Part shown: piece by piece, positions 44,631 through 58,386 of the stretch | How positions within the stretch are numbered: position 1 is the first letter of the stretch | Layout: every line of letters starts with the position of its first letter | Assembly (NCBI GenBank): GCA_023055425.1 | Contig: JALGPY010000002.1 | Coordinates: forward strand, 121,408,088 to 121,472,087 | Direction: 5' to 3' | DNA length: 64,000 nt | Source: Linanthus parryae | Taxonomy: Eukaryota; Streptophyta; Magnoliopsida; Ericales; Polemoniaceae | Translations under genes and position numbers: made by a program | The notes under the pieces: model-generated | Told to the model about the DNA's origin: nothing | Database searches by the model: none | Seen by the model: the letters and a program-made list of their open reading frames with translations, nothing else

Positions 44631-47600
44631 ATGGCAAACAACTCATCGAGTTCACAACATTCCCTAAAATATGTCCTTGAGAAGGACAAGCTCTCTGGAA
44701 CCAACTTTCTTGATTGGTACAGAAACTTGAGAATTGTTCTCAAGCAAGAGAAGAAACTGTACGCAATAGAGGAGCATGTTCCAGAAGGTCCAGAGAACCA
44801 AACACCTGCTGCCTTAAAGGCGTATCAAAAGCGTGTTGATGACGCTAATGATGCGGCCTGCCTTATACTTTGCACCATGACTTCTGAGCTTCAGAAGCAA
44901 CACGAAAACATGAATGCTGTCGATATGATCGAACATCTAAAGCAGCTCTTCCAAGAGCAGGCGAGGGTAGAGAGGTATGAGGTCTCAAAGGCACTGTTCA
45001 AATGTCATCTGGCAGAAGGGAACCCGGTGGGACCCCATGTACTCCGAATGATCGGGTACTTGGAGAATCTCGCCCGACTAGGGTTCCCGGTCGGCCAAGA
45101 GTTGGCAACCGATCTCGTGTTGCAATCGTTGCCCGAGAGTTATGGACAGTTCATTATGAACTATAACATGAACGAGATCGTTAAACCACTGCCAGATTTA
45201 CTCAACATGTTGAGGACGGCTGAACAGAGCATCAACAAGGGTAAGGGCAAGGCCATAATGATGGTACAGAAAGGAAAGGGCAAAAGGTTTGCCTCTTCTT
45301 CCAAGGGCAAAGGCAAGTCAGTTACCAAGTCCAAGGAACCTGCCCTTAAATCCTGTTGGTGGCATTGCCAAGGCCGTGACTAAAGGTGAGTGTCACTACT
45401 GAAGTCAGCCTGGACACTGGATGAGGAACTGCCCAAAATATCTGGAGGACAAGAGGCTTGGAATAGTGATTCCACCACCACCAGGTATTTTTGTTGTAGA
45501 TGTCAATTTAACTTTCTCTACATCATGGGTATTAGATACTGGATGTGGACCTCATATTTGTCGAAATATGCAGGATCTAAAGAGAAGTAGGAGATTGGCT
45601 AGAGGGGAGGTAGAACTGCGCGTTGGGAATGGAGCAAAGGTTGCTGCGTTGGCCATAGGCGTGTGCGAGCTATCTCTGCCTTCAGGATTAGTTTTAGAAT
45701 TAAATAATTGTTATTTTGTGCCTGCTATGAGCAGAAACATTATTTCTATTTCTTGTTTGGACAAGGATGGTTTTATTATTTCAATAAAGAACAATTGTTG
45801 TTCCTTTTATTTAAATAATATTCACTATTTTAGTGCGCAATTATTTAATGGACTTTATGTCCTTGATCTAAGCAATCCTGTCTACAACATTAATACCAAG
45901 CGGATTAAAATAAATGATTTAAATCCTGCTTATTTATGGCATTGTCGTTTAGGCCACATAAATGAGAAACGTGTATCTAGACTCCATAAGGATGGGTTAC
46001 TAGACTCATTTGATTTTGAATCATATGAGACATGTGAGGCTTGTTTATTGGGAAAAATAACAAAGTCCCCTTTCAATAAGAAAGGTGAGAGGACTAGTGA
46101 GCAATTGGCGCTCATACATACTGATGTGTGTGGGCCATTTGCCACGCCTGCCAGGGGTGGTTATGTCTACTTCATTACTTTTACTGATGATTACAGTAGA
46201 TATGGATTTGTGTACCTTATGAGGGCAAAATCTGAATCCTTTGAAGTGTTCAAAGAATTCAAGAATGAAGTAGAAAAGCAACTTGGCAAAAGTATCAAGG
46301 CCCTACGATCGGATCGTGGAGGAGAATACTTGAGCCAAGAGTTTGACGACTATCTTAGAGAGTGTGGGATCGTGTCCCAACTCACTCCACCCGGAACGCC
46401 ACAATGGAATGGCGTGTCAGAGAGGAGAAATCGAACCCTATTGGATATGGTTCGATCTATGATGTGTCAAACCGATCTTCCATTATCATTTTGGGGCTAC
46501 GCTCTATTAATTGCAGCTTTCACCATTAACCGTGTTCCATCTAAATCAGTCGTGAAGACACCATATGAGATGTGGAGTGGGAGGCGTCCCACACTGTCGT
46601 TCATGAGGATTTGGGGCTGCGATGTCTATGTAAAACGTTTACAATCAGACAAGTTGGGGCCTAAATCGGATAAGTGTAAATTTGTGGGGTACCCTAAGGA
46701 AACTAAGGGATACTACTTCTACAATCCAACCGAGAACAAAGTGTTTGTTGCTCGGACCGGCGTGTTTCTAGAAAGAGAGATTGTCTCTAAAGAAGCAAGT
46801 GGTAGGAATGTAGAACTTGAAGAGGTTCAAGAACCACAAATCACTTAACCGATTATGGAACATGAACAGGAACCACAAGCAGTTGTGGAGCAACCTGTTC
46901 AGGTAACACAAGAGCTTCGTAGATCTAGTAGAGTGCGCCAGGAACCCGAGAGGTATGGACTTCTCGTGACCGATTCCGGTGACACGATGATCATAGATGA
47001 TGAGCCTACTACCTATGAGGAGGCCATGAGTGGCCCAGACTCTCAGAAGTGGCTGGAAGCCATGAGATCCGAGATGGAATCCATGTATACCAACAAAGTA
47101 TGGACTTTGGTGGAACCACCCGATGGGGCGCGGCCCATAGGGTGCAAGTGGGTCTTCAAGAAGAAGATCGACATGGATGGTAATGTGATTACCTATAAGG
47201 GCCGATTGGTGGCTAAAGGATTCAGACAGATTCATGGTATTGACTATGATGAAACCTTTTCACCAGTCGCAATGACCAAATCCATCCGAATCCTACTTGC
47301 AATTGCAGCATACCACGACTATGAGATTTGGCAGATGGATGTCAAAACAGCATTACTTTATGGGAATCTCCTCGAGGACGTGTATATGATACAGCCAGAG
47401 GGTTTTGAAGATCCAAAGCAAGCCAACAAAGTCTGTAAGCTGCAACGATCCATTTATGGATTGAAGCAAGCTTTTAGGAGTTGGAATCGACGTTTTGATG
47501 AAGTTGTCAAAGAGTTTGGCTTCATCAGAAACGAAGATGAGTCTTGTGTCTACAAGAAGGTTAGTGGGAGCTCTGTAGCTTTTCTGGTCTTGTATGTGGA

Positions 47601-48582
47601 TGACATACTACTCATTGGAAACAACATTACCATGCTGCAATCTGTGAAAGATTGGCTAGGAAAGTGTTACTCAATGAAAGACTTAGGGGAAGCAGCCTAT
47701 ATACTCGGTATAAAGATCTATAGAGATAGATCTAAGAGGTTGCTAGGCCTAAGTCAAAGTACATATATTGACAAGGTGTTGAAACGGTTCAACATGCAAG
47801 ATTCCAAGAAGGGATTCTTGCCCATGTCACATGGAATCACTCTTTCGAAGAGTGGTTGTCCTTCCAATGAGATTGAGAAGGAACGCATGATTAGAATTCC
47901 TTATGCCTCGGCCATGGGATCTATCATGTACGCCATGTTATATACTAGACCAGATGTGTCATATGCCTTGAGTATGACAAGCAGATACCAATCCAATCCG
48001 GGTGAGAGTCACTGGATTGCAGTCAAGAACATCCTAAAGTACTTGAGAAGAACTAAGGATGCCTTCTTGATATTTGGCGGTGAGGAAGAGTTGCGTGTAA
48101 GGGGTTACACTGATGCAAGCTTCCAAACCGACAGAGATGAATTTAGATCACAATCGGGATATGTGTTTTGCCTGAATGGAGCAGCGGTGAGCTGGAAGAG
48201 TTCCAAGCAAGAGACGGTGGCTGATTCTACAACAGAGGCTGAGTACATTGCTGCAAATGGCGCAGCAAAGGAGGCTGTTTGGATCAGAAAGTTTGTTTCT
48301 GAACTTGGTGTGGTCCCTAGCATTGCGGATCCAGTTGAGTTGTTCTGAGACAACACTGGGGCGATCGCGCAATCAAAGGAACCCAGATCACACCAGAAGT
48401 CCAAGCACGTGCTCAGGAAGTTTCATCTGATTCGAGATATTATCGATAGAGGAGACGTTCGGATATGCAAGATTCCTACAGATGATAATCTGTCAGACCC
48501 GCTTACGAAGCCTCTCACACAGTGGAAGCATGAAGGGCACACTAGGAGTATGGGCATACGAGATGCGCCAGATTGACTCTAG
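44631..48582 (+). pseudogene. gag-pol: Copia gag-pol polyprotein, lightly damaged (element D)
   Basis: Near full-length copy of B's polyprotein. The gag frame is open from MANNSSS to a frameshift at about 45,350. In the next frame the second Cys of the zinc knuckle is a TGA (near 45,400). Protease and integrase are open (45,421-46,848) and keep DTGCGPH and the DD35E motifs. A TAA at 46,846-46,848 separates them from an open RT-RNase H segment (46,855-48,348) with intact YVDD. A TGA at 48,346-48,348 hits the RNase H DNTGAI motif, and another TGA replaces the Trp near the C-terminus (48,574-48,576). The lesions are few, in line with its young LTRs, but D cannot make a complete polyprotein. Confidence 0.93.
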
Positions 48583-48596
48583 TGCAAGTGGGAGAC
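48583..48596 (+). other. Polypurine tract of element D
   Basis: TGCAAGTGGGAGAC directly before the 3' LTR, as in B. Confidence 0.85.
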
Positions 48597-50025
48597 TGTT
48601 GGAATAGATGCCCTAGAGGCAATCTAGTTTAGTATGAATTATTTGTGGCTAGAAATTCATTTATTATTTATTGGATATTTAATATAATGAAGTCCTTAGA
48701 TTTACAATTGTGTTGTTTATCTTAAATATCCCTAGTCAAGTATAATGATTAAATGGGACAATCATCTATAGACTAGTATGGGGTTGGATAGATATGGAGA
48801 TATCACGATCCAACACATAGGTGTGCATTAGGGAATGTTGCACTGGATTGACCCATCTCCGAGAAGGCTACATACACGTTATGTTGAGTCACAAGCGCTT
48901 CTCGCGGTGCAATGGTATTGTCATCCTTAGACTTGAAGTCACTAGATATTCTAGTTGTGGATTATTGTGATCTTGGTAGCGTTAAACGCTACACCGTAAC
49001 TGGGTACTTATAAAGGCGTGTACTGGATACAATAAGAAGCAAGCTTAGAGATCGTAGTGGACGTAGATAGGATTTGTCCCTCCCACATAACGGGAGCAAA
49101 TATCCTAGGCCACTCGAGGGATAGTTCTTATAGAACGTCTGGCCAGACTCAAATAAATCAATATGGGATATTGAGGTTATTTGCACGAATAAGGCTATTC
49201 CCATGGATCGAGAAACTATGGATTGGATATACGAGTGTGACTTGTATGTCTCGTATCCAATCCGGATATAGAGACAAAGGGATGAGACAATTACTTGTAC
49301 AAAGGTTGTCAAGATGACTATTCTATTAGTTGGCTAGAATGGATGTTTTGCTAGAGACCGCTCCATATTAGCAAATAGTTGCTACCAACTAGATAGAACC
49401 TATGGGGTCCACGCTATATAGAATTGAACTAGATTTGGGAATTAATTAATTGGATTAATTAATTAGAAGGATCACTTTGCAAACCCTTGCAAACTTAGTA
49501 GGGACTAATTTGCAAGGAAGGGACTAAATTGAATTCTAGTAGGACTAGAATAAGTCATTTAGGTAGTTAACAAGGAGTTGTTGGACTATATAAAGGACCC
49601 TCCTTCCTTCCTTCCCATATAACTTATGCTCATTAGTGAACATAACAAGAGTGGGAGAGAACAAAAGGAGAGAGAGCAAGCAACAAGGAGGCCCGACCGC
49701 CCCCTTGCCGCCGCCCCGTCCCCGTCGGCCAAAGGAGGTCGAGACCCTCCTTTGGGGTCTCGTTTTGCGTGATTCTTCTTCCTCTTCCTCTTCCGGGCTA
49801 GCACCAAGGACTTAAGAGATTCTAGGATCAACTCTAGGCGTGGATCAACTATAGAGAACGTGACACAATTCGCGTTTGAAGTCATCAAGGAGAACCCAAA
49901 GGTGTGTTTATGATTTCTAACCCTTACCATCGTTATGTCTCTTGACTTGTGATCCTTGGAGGGTTTTGCATGGTTTTATGTTTGTTTATGCTTCCGTTGT
50001 GCAATCCATGAATCAAAACCCTACA
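48597..50025 (+). repeat. 3' LTR of element D
   Basis: 1,429 bp, TATA box at 49,586-49,595. Followed by the AAAAT target copy and the rest of C's leader. Confidence 0.95.
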
Positions 50026-50030
50026 AAAAT

Positions 50031-50548
50031 CCCTCAAAATTCAAATATTGTGTTCTTGCCTTCTCTTTATTTAAACACTCATTATCATCATTATTTATCA
50101 AGTTCGTGCGTGCCAAAGCATGGCTACTTGGTTCATAATGATGGAATGCGATGGCACGTAACAATGTGCAATTGTTTAAATAAGAGGTTGAACACAACTG
50201 GGCTATTAATATGATTAAGAAACCTAGAGGCAACCAATTGGGATTATCCATACGGATGGATAAATAAGGAGTTATTTGCCCAATTGAACCAAGAGTTGCA
50301 TAAGGGATGCAATTGGAATTGTTCCTACCCAAAGTAGTCAAATTATGGGTGACTTGCCAAAGCAAGCTCATAAGGAGATGAAACGTGGATCTTGGCCCAC
50401 TAGAAAATATAAGGATATTTTCCGCATTAATATCTTGAGGGTTATTAATCCGAAGTAAAATAGTGGGAGCTATATTTGACAATTTAAATCCTTGTTGAAT
50501 ATAGTTATACGTCACAAACTTTGCATAATCCTATTGTGTTGAATACCC
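50031..50548 (+). other. Leader of element C, second part
   Basis: Matches the last 500 bp of B's leader, from CCCTCAAAATTCAAATATTG up to the gag start. Confidence 0.82.
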
Positions 50549-53500
50549 ATGGAATTAAACAAACAAAAACGCGACTTTATCTATTTTCTAGACTGGTATA
50601 AAATTGAGAATTGTTCTCAAATAAAAGAAATTTGTTGTACACGGTAGAACATAAAGTTCTCTTCCTACCAGCTACCAAAACACGTTAAAACATAATGGAA
50701 GGAACATCAAAGAATGGTTATTTGGATGTTACTTGCCTCATGCTAGCTGCCATGAACTCTGAGCTTTAGAAGCAAGAAGAGAGACACGGAGAAGTATGAT
50801 ATGATCATACATTGAAAGAATCTCTTTCAAAAGAACGAGCTATACATGAAAGGTTTGAAGTGTTGCTCCACTTTGGGTTATGCAAATATACTAATTCAAT
50901 ATAATTGAAACATTAGTGAATATGCATTATCTATGAGATAGATAAAGAATAAACGGTTATTCACTCAAGTGGACCAAGAATTGCATTGGATGCAATTATA
51001 GTTTTGTTTTAAAGTTGATTTACTCAATATGATTGAAATATCACTAAACAAAACACTCATAATGAGCATGGGTAAAGTTGTTAATGGATAACAACATGGG
51101 TAAGGGCAAATAGTTTGCGCCGACCCCATGGGTATAAAGCAAGCTTGTTGCTAAAACCAAGTTGCCTCGAAGCCCCAAAGGTGGTGTAGTGAAAGAGAAA
51201 CTACCCAAAGTACCTGGAAGTAAATAATAAAGGAATTATGAATTCCGATTTGGATATTTTTGTTATAGAAATCAATGTTTCTATCTCATCATCATGAGTA
51301 TATGATGAGGATCTCACATTTACAGAAATGTGGAGGATCTCAAGAGACGAAGACAAATGGATAAGGAAGAAATAATCCTACACGTGGAGCTATGAAGCAA
51401 AGGGTTGCTAAATAAGCCGTAGGGAATTATTTCTACCTTTAAAGAAATTGTTAATGAATTAGACAAAAGCGATTATGTCCCTGCTATGAGTAGGACCATT
51501 ATCATAGTTTCTTGTTTGGACAAGAAAGCTCCTTATCATAATAAAGGACAAATGTTGTTCCATTTATTATGATATGCATTATTGTAATGCAATTTTGTCT
51601 AAGTGGATTCTATATCCATGATCATGATAATTTCATCTATAACATTAATACCTAGAGGTTTGCATATAATGATATGAACTTCACTTATCTTTAGCATTAT
51701 TGTTTAGGCCTCATAAATAAGAGATACATATCTAGAACTCCATGATGATGGATTTCTGGAACTCATTTGATTATTGAATCATATGAGACATGTAAGACTT
51801 ATTAGGCAAAGATATGATCTTTTAGGAATCATACATATTTATGTATGAAGGCCACTAAGCACAAATGCTAAATATGGTTTTCAGTACTTCATCATATTTA
51901 CTGATAGGATCAGAGAAATATGGATTTGTGTATCTTATGAAGAAACAACAGAATCCTTTCGAATTGTTAAAAGTATTCAGGAATGAAGTAGAAAAACATC
52001 TTGGCAAAAGTATTAGGGCTCTACGATTGGATCGTAGAGGGGAGTACTTGAGCCAAGAGTTTGACAAGAATCTATGGGAGTGTTGGATATGATCCAAAAC
52101 TCGCTCCAGCTAGCACGCCACATGGGTTTGGCGTGTCTAAAAGGAGAGTTCGAACCTTGTAGGACACCGTTTGGTCCATGATGAGTCAAACAGAACTTCC
52201 AGTTTACTTTTTGGGGCTATGTTCTAATTACAGCAAATTTTGCCCTTAACCTTGTTCCATCAAAAACGGATTATGAATAACGCCATATGATATATGGACT
52301 AGGAAGTGTCCTAGTATGTCATTCATAAAGATTTGGGGTTATGAAGTTTATGTAAAAGAGTTTACAAATAAACTTGGACCCAAGTCGGATAAATGTTTTT
52401 AGGGATATCCTGAAAAGGACATTATTTCTACAACCTAATCGAGAACAAACTTTTTGTTTCTCGAACCACAGTGTTTCTAGGTAGAGATTGTCTCTAAAAG
52501 AAACAGTGGGAGGACAGTAGAACTTGAAGGAGTTCAAGAACCACAATAGAACATTGATCCTTTTGATGGAACATGAGCAGGATCACAAGGTGTTGTGGAG
52601 TAACCTACACAGAAAACACAAGAACCTCGTAGGTTAGGTAGGATATATCGAGGAACTAGAGAAATAAGTATTTCTCATAAACCATGATATATTACTCATA
52701 ATGATGAGCCTACAACCTATGAGATGGCCACATATGGTCATACTCTCAGAAATGGCTTGGAGCCATGAGATACGATATGGAATCCATGTATACCAATAAA
52801 GTATGGACTTTGGTGGAACCACCTAAGAGGTGCAAGTGGGTTATGAGGAAACCAACATGGATAGTAATATGATTACTTTTAAGGGAAAATTGGTAGGAAA
52901 GGGATTTCATGTGAGCTCATAGTATAGACTATGACAAAATCTTTCCCCAATTGTGATGCTTAAATCCATTCGCATCTTGCTTGTAGCAATCTATTTATAG
53001 ATTGAATCAAGCTTCTAGGAGTTGGACTCTTCGAATTGATGATGTAATCAAAGGAGTTTGGTTCCATCAAGATTGAAGATGAGACTTGTGTCTACAAGAA
53101 GGTTAGTGGGAGCACAGTCATTTTCTGGTCTTGTATGTGGAGACATACTTAATCATTAGGAATTTTGCCCCTACTTGGCAGTCTTACGCAGATTGACTAG
53201 GGAATTGACTTTCTAATGGTAGACTTAAGCGAAGCAACATGTGAAGATCTATTGAGGTAGATCAAGATGGTTGTATAGCTTAGGTAATAGTACATAAATT
53301 GACAAAGGTGTTGAAATGGTTCAACGTGAAAAGAATATTGATTCTTACCCATGTCACATGGAATTAGTCTTTGGAAGGCTAATTGTCTTTCCAATTAGAT
53401 TGGGAATGGACCGTATGAATTAGATTCACGAGATACGCCATGGAATGTACTAGGTCAGATGTGTTATAAGGCATGACACAAAGATACCAGTCAAATCCAA

Positions 53501-53918
53501 GTGAAGCGTCACTGGATAATTATCAAGATTATCCTTAAGTACTTGAGAAGAACTAAAGGATGAATTTTTGATAAATGGAGGATACGAAGAGTTTGCTGTA
53601 AGGAGTTACAGTAATGCGAACTTCAAATCTAACAAAGAAGATTTCAGATTATAAAGTCGAGTTTTGTGTTTTTCCCTAGTGGGAGCGACTGTGAGCTGGA
53701 AAGGTTCCAGGCAAGATTCAGTCACTGATTCTAACATAGAGGACTGAGTAAATTAATACATAAGATGCATTTACTCAGAATATTCAATCTCAATCAAATT
53801 GTTGATAGAGGAGATGTGAATATTTGCAAGGTACCAACAGATGTCTCGCCCCTGCGCAGCGGAAGCGTGGAGGGCCGCGCTAGATCAATAGGCATATGAT
53901 GCAGGAGATTGACTCTAG
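50549..53918 (+). pseudogene. gag-pol: Severely decayed Copia gag-pol (element C)
   Basis: Fragments of gag (FLDWY near 50,590), integrase (51,865-52,092: YGFVYLMKKQQ, EVEKHLGKSIRALR), integrase C-terminal part (about 52,140-52,520), RT (SMYTNKVWTLVEPP near 52,785) and RNase H are recognisable by alignment with B, but in all three frames with constant small indels. The total is about 580 bp shorter than B's ORF. The YVDD region near 53,130 reads only as YVE-like debris. The end still matches B's stop and purine tract. No protein could be made. Confidence 0.85.
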
Positions 53919-53932
53919 TGCAAGTGGGAGAC

Positions 53933-55483
53933 TGTTGGAATTGTTCCCTAGAGGCAATCAATTAATTGTGACATTTTTGGATTTACGATTCATTATGTTA
54001 TCGATATGGAGATATGTTAACATGAATGAAGTCCTTAGAATATAAGTGTTATATTCTTAAATATCTCTAGTCGATTATAATGATTAATAGGACAATCATC
54101 TATAGACTAGTATGGGGTTGGATTGATATGGAGATCATGATCCAACACATGGGTATGCATTAGGAGTAATGGCATACTGGATTGACCCATCTCCGAGAAG
54201 GCTACATACACGTTATGTTAAGTCACAAGCGCTTCTCGCGGTGCAACGGTATTGTCATCCTTAGACTTGAGGTCACTAGATATTCTAGTTGTGGATTATT
54301 GTGATTTTGGTAGCGTCAAACGCTACACCGTAACTGGGTAGCTATAAAGGCGTGTACTGGATACAATAAGAAGCAAGCTTAGAAATCGTAGTGTACGTAG
54401 ATAGAATTTGTCCCTCCCACATAACGGGAGCAAATATCCTAGGCCACTCGAGGGATAGTGCTTATAAAATGTCTGGCCAGACTAAAATAAATCAATATGG
54501 GATATTGATGTTATTTGCACGAATAAGGCTATTCCCAGTATCGAGAAACTATGGATTGGATATACGAGTGTGACTTGTATGTCTCGTGTCCAATCCGGAT
54601 ATTGGGACAAAGGGATGAGACAATTACTTGAACAAGGTTTGTCATGATGACTATTCTATTTGTTGGCTAGAATGGATGTCTTGCTAGAGGCCGCTCCATA
54701 TTAGTAAATAGTTACTACCAACTAAATAGAACCTATGGGGTCACACGCCATATAGGGGTGAACTAGACATGGGAATTAATTAATTAATATGATTAATTAA
54801 TTAAAAAGATCAAATCGCAACAACTTTCTAACTTAGTAGGACTAATATGCAAGTTGGACTAATCCGTGTATAGACATGATTAGGATTTGCCAAGGTGGCC
54901 TAATTCATGTAGAGACATGATTACGATTAATTTGCAAATAGAACTAATCCATGTATTGACATGATAAGGACTATTTTGCAAAAGGGACTAATCCGAACTT
55001 CAGTAGGATTAGGAGAGGGGTTCTTTATGTAGTAGGACAAGGAGTTGTTGGACTATATAAAGAACACTCCTAGCTTATCTTTCTATCTACACACCACACA
55101 TCTATATGATAAAGTAGGAGAGAATAAAGCAATAGAGCAAGTCCCAAGCAAGGGGCCGAACCCCCTTTGGGACCGCCGCCCCTACCCGTCGGCCAAAGGA
55201 GAGCCGCCCCCACCTTTGGCACTCCATTGTTGGCGATTTCTTCTTCCTCTTCCATTCTTCCTAGCTAGCACAAGGGAATTGGAGGGTCTAGATCTCACCT
55301 CTAGGCGTGGATCAACCGTAGAGATGTGACACAATTCGCGTTTGAAGTCATCAAAGGAGAACTCTAAGGTGTGTTATTGATTTCTTCCTTTACCATCGTT
55401 ATGTCTCTTGACTTGTGATCCTTGGAGGGTTTTGCATGGTTAATTATTGTTTCCGTTGCGCATCCATGAATCAAAACCCTACA
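53933..55483 (+). repeat. 3' LTR of element C
   Basis: 1,551 bp, partner of 38,853-40,409, with the tandem repeat at about 54,849-54,978 and TATA box at 55,053. Followed by the GTATC target copy. Confidence 0.94.
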
Positions 55484-55488
55484 GTATC

Positions 55489-55866
55489 CACCCTCACCTT
55501 GGCGGTTGTTGTTCTGGTTATAGCCTCCATTATTGTTTCCATAGCGGTTTCCCCCGCCCTGTTGGTAATTTTCATCCTGGTTTCCTCCTTGAAAGTTGTT
55601 GCGGCCTCCCTGGAACCCTCCATTTCCTCCATAGGAGTTGTTGTGGTTGCCTCCATTTTGGTTCCCGTGGGTCCTTTCTCGGCACTCAAACTTCCGATGG
55701 CCTATCTTTCCGCATTTAAGACAAGTGACCTTATTGCCTCGACAGTCCTTTCCTGGATGGTTTATGTTGCACCGACGGTAGTGGTAAACTCTAGCTAGGC
55801 CTGAGCCACCGTTGAAGCGATTCCCACCAGGATTTCCCTGATTCTTATTCTGATAGTTGCTGTTCG
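55489..55866 (-). pseudogene. Gypsy gag C-terminal region with zinc knuckle (element G)
   Basis: The minus-strand translation gives an Asn/Gly-rich low-complexity region and the zinc knuckle CLKCGKIGHRKFEC (near 55,695-55,740), preceded by CNINHPGKDC. This is the nucleic-acid-binding end of gag. It is separated from the N-terminal part by the solo LTR and from the protease by element C. Confidence 0.85.
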
Positions 55867-58386
55867 TGTAACACCCCCAAAACCGCCAAGCCGGAAGCCC
55901 GGGGATGTCACTCCGTACCCGAGATTAAACCCGAATACAAGGAGATTTTATAACAGAATATCCAATCCAAAATCCATAAAATAATTAATTAAAACTTTAA
56001 AACTTGTCTCACCACAAATATGGGCATTATTCCAATCTAAAATTCAACTACTAAATAAAATAATTCTAGATGTGAAATTTAAATTTACTAAAGTGATGTG
56101 TCTCGATTTCTCCCAAGAGCCATGCTTCCACCTAAACCTGTGGTGCAGAAACAAAAAGAAACCCCACAGTTTCAAAATTCAGCGGAAAATACTGAGTAAG
56201 CAACACCCAAGCATGTAAATAGATTATGAAGCAGTTTAAAAACGACACATGAGTTTGAAGAGTAAATTATTTGAGTAAGAGCATAAGTATGAAATAAGAA
56301 TTCACAAATCTTTTCCTTTATCACTTCACTTGTGGGGAAACATTCCCAAACTCTTTTCACATTAGTATCTCCATTGGGGAAACATTCCCAAACTTCCTCA
56401 TTTGTCCAATCGGGAATTCCTATTCTCAATCATAAAGGTCCATCATTCAGAAAACATATATTGCCATGTTGACACGGGGAAGATCGACTAATAATTGGCT
56501 ACCAGACCATAAGTGTCGACACCCCCTAAGACTTCTTGCGGCCAGAGAGGTAAGTACTGGAGCGAACTCAGGGCGGTTGCGGCCGAGCAAAATAAAATAA
56601 AAGGGGTCGAGAGACGTAGTCCACATCGACCAAAGCTCAAAATACTGATCCCCGGTACAACTATTTCACTTTACGTCTTTACGTCTTATTATCATCTCAT
56701 GTGATAGTTGTGATAGAATCACCTTTGTAAAATCAGTAAACTTTCTCAAATAAACATTTCAAGTAGATATTCCAATTTTGAGACAATAAATCACCAAAAG
56801 CAGTTTAGACACGAAAGAAGATATGGGCGCTAGGCCTGGCATGTTTACTTACCTTGAATCTCAAGCCAAAGCAATTCACTTCCTAGTAATACTCGACGTA
56901 TCCTTCGTCAACGAAATTTGTCGCCTACAAATTTAATAATAACCTAATTAACACATTGCACACAAAGTCCTATAGGTAAATGAAATAAATCCCTTACTAA
57001 CTCTCCCCAACCTTTGCTAAGGCGAACAACCTCTGTTATAATACAATACGCTTTATAACGCTAACGTTTATTATTTAGGGTAGAGAAGCATATTATTTTA
57101 CCCCAAAAACACTTTTAATTCAAATAGTAATTTCTCCCAACCAAACAAGCCTTAGTAGAGAATATAGGTTATAAACTAACTACTTTATTTAAAAGAAATA
57201 CCAAACTTATTTGAAGAAAATAACTTAATCTAACTTGTTACAAACTTATAAAAATAAACAAGAAAAAATATAACTTTTATTTTGGAGTGAAGATGAGTAA
57301 AAAAAAATAATTTTAAACTTGCATAAAAATAATTGTCTCCTAAGAGATTCAAACCTAGAACCTATCCCCCAAATACACCCAAGCTTTAAGTGCTACCAAC
57401 TAACCACTAGGCCATTGCCCCACTTGTTGTCTTCTTTATCACATTTATTATTATTAACCAACTAACTACCTTAAATAGTGAGAAAACAAAACAAAACAAA
57501 GAAGAATAGAGAGAGAGAGAGAAAATCGGGTTTCATACCCGAACAGAGAGAAAACCGACGGGTTTTGGAGCTGGTGGTGAGGCCGACGGTGGCTGGGCCG
57601 GCGGCGACGTGGGCGGCGCACGGCGGCAGCAGCGGCGGCGGTTGGGTCCTCGCAGGATCCCGACGGGAGAGAGAGAGAGAGAGAGAGATTGAGAGGGAGA
57701 GTTTGAGAGAGAGCTCTAGGGTGAGGGAGATTGAGAGAGCTAATGTTGGTGTGAGAAATCCTGAGATTGAGGGGGTTTTTATAGGCTAGATGGTGAAGAA
57801 ATCCGGCGAAGGAAGGAGACCCACTTCGAAAACTTTGATTTTGAATCGGGACCAAAAATTGGCGAAATTTGTTTACTTTTTGCTAAAGTATCGAGCTTTG
57901 ATTAGATTAAGTCGAATTGGGATTGAATTGGAACAAAAATCAGGAGTTTTGGTGGAGATTTGGGTGGTGGTGGTGTTGGATTTCGACATGGAGAGGGAGA
58001 GAAAAACCTCATGCTCGTCCATGGAGGAAGATGACACCATTTTAGGGTATATACACTTTCACCCCCATAGGTTTAGGTTTAGAACAACTACCACCCCCTT
58101 AGTTTAAATAAAAGACACTATATAAGTTATAGGAAAATACATAAAAGCACCTAGGTAGTTTATAACATTAAAATTAACTTCCTAAATAATAACAACTAAT
58201 ACCCAAACTTATCCCAATGTCATATTAACACCAAATAATATCATAAAATATAATAGTAGTATATTAACACCCAATACTTATAATAATATTATATTAACAC
58301 TCAATAATTTCATAAAATACCTGTTTCAACATATTAACACTTAACATTATCTAAAAATGCCCGTTTCTAAATAACGGGGTATTTCA
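55867..58386 (-). repeat. Solo LTR of a Gypsy element inserted in G gag
   Basis: 2,520 bp, minus strand TGAAATACCCCG...GGGTGTTACA. It is flanked by GTTCG (55,862-55,866) and GTTTG (58,387-58,391), a target duplication with one C/T change. It shares end sequences and several blocks (for example TAAGTGTCGACACCCC, near 56,510 and 33,017) with the LTR of G, so it is the same broad family. There is no internal region. A GA microsatellite lies at about 57,667-57,690. ORFs inside are composition artefacts. Confidence 0.88.

Larger units (their letters stand above)
41516..50025 (+). mobile_element. Angela-type Copia retrotransposon D
   Basis: Complete 8.5-kb element inserted in the leader of C. LTRs 41,516-42,943 and 48,597-50,025, target duplication AAAAT (41,511-41,515 and 50,026-50,030). 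It is of the same family as B. I count about 22 substitutions between its LTRs (about 1.5%), so it is older than B and slightly younger than C, as nesting requires. Its coding region has one frameshift and a few stops. Confidence 0.96.
38853..55483 (+). mobile_element. Angela-related Copia retrotransposon C (non-autonomous) with nested D
   Basis: LTRs at 38,853-40,409 and 53,933-55,483. Target duplication GTATC at 38,848-38,852 and 55,484-55,488, inside the gag of G. The primer site and leader match B's family, but the coding region (50,549-53,918) is ruined. I count roughly 28 substitutions plus a few indels between the LTRs, about 1.8%. Element D is inserted in its leader at 41,516-50,025. 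Confidence 0.94.

Noticed and set aside
57466..57855. Arg/Pro/Ser-rich ORF inside the solo LTR
   Set aside because: Lies in an LTR with a GA microsatellite; the composition explains the open frame.
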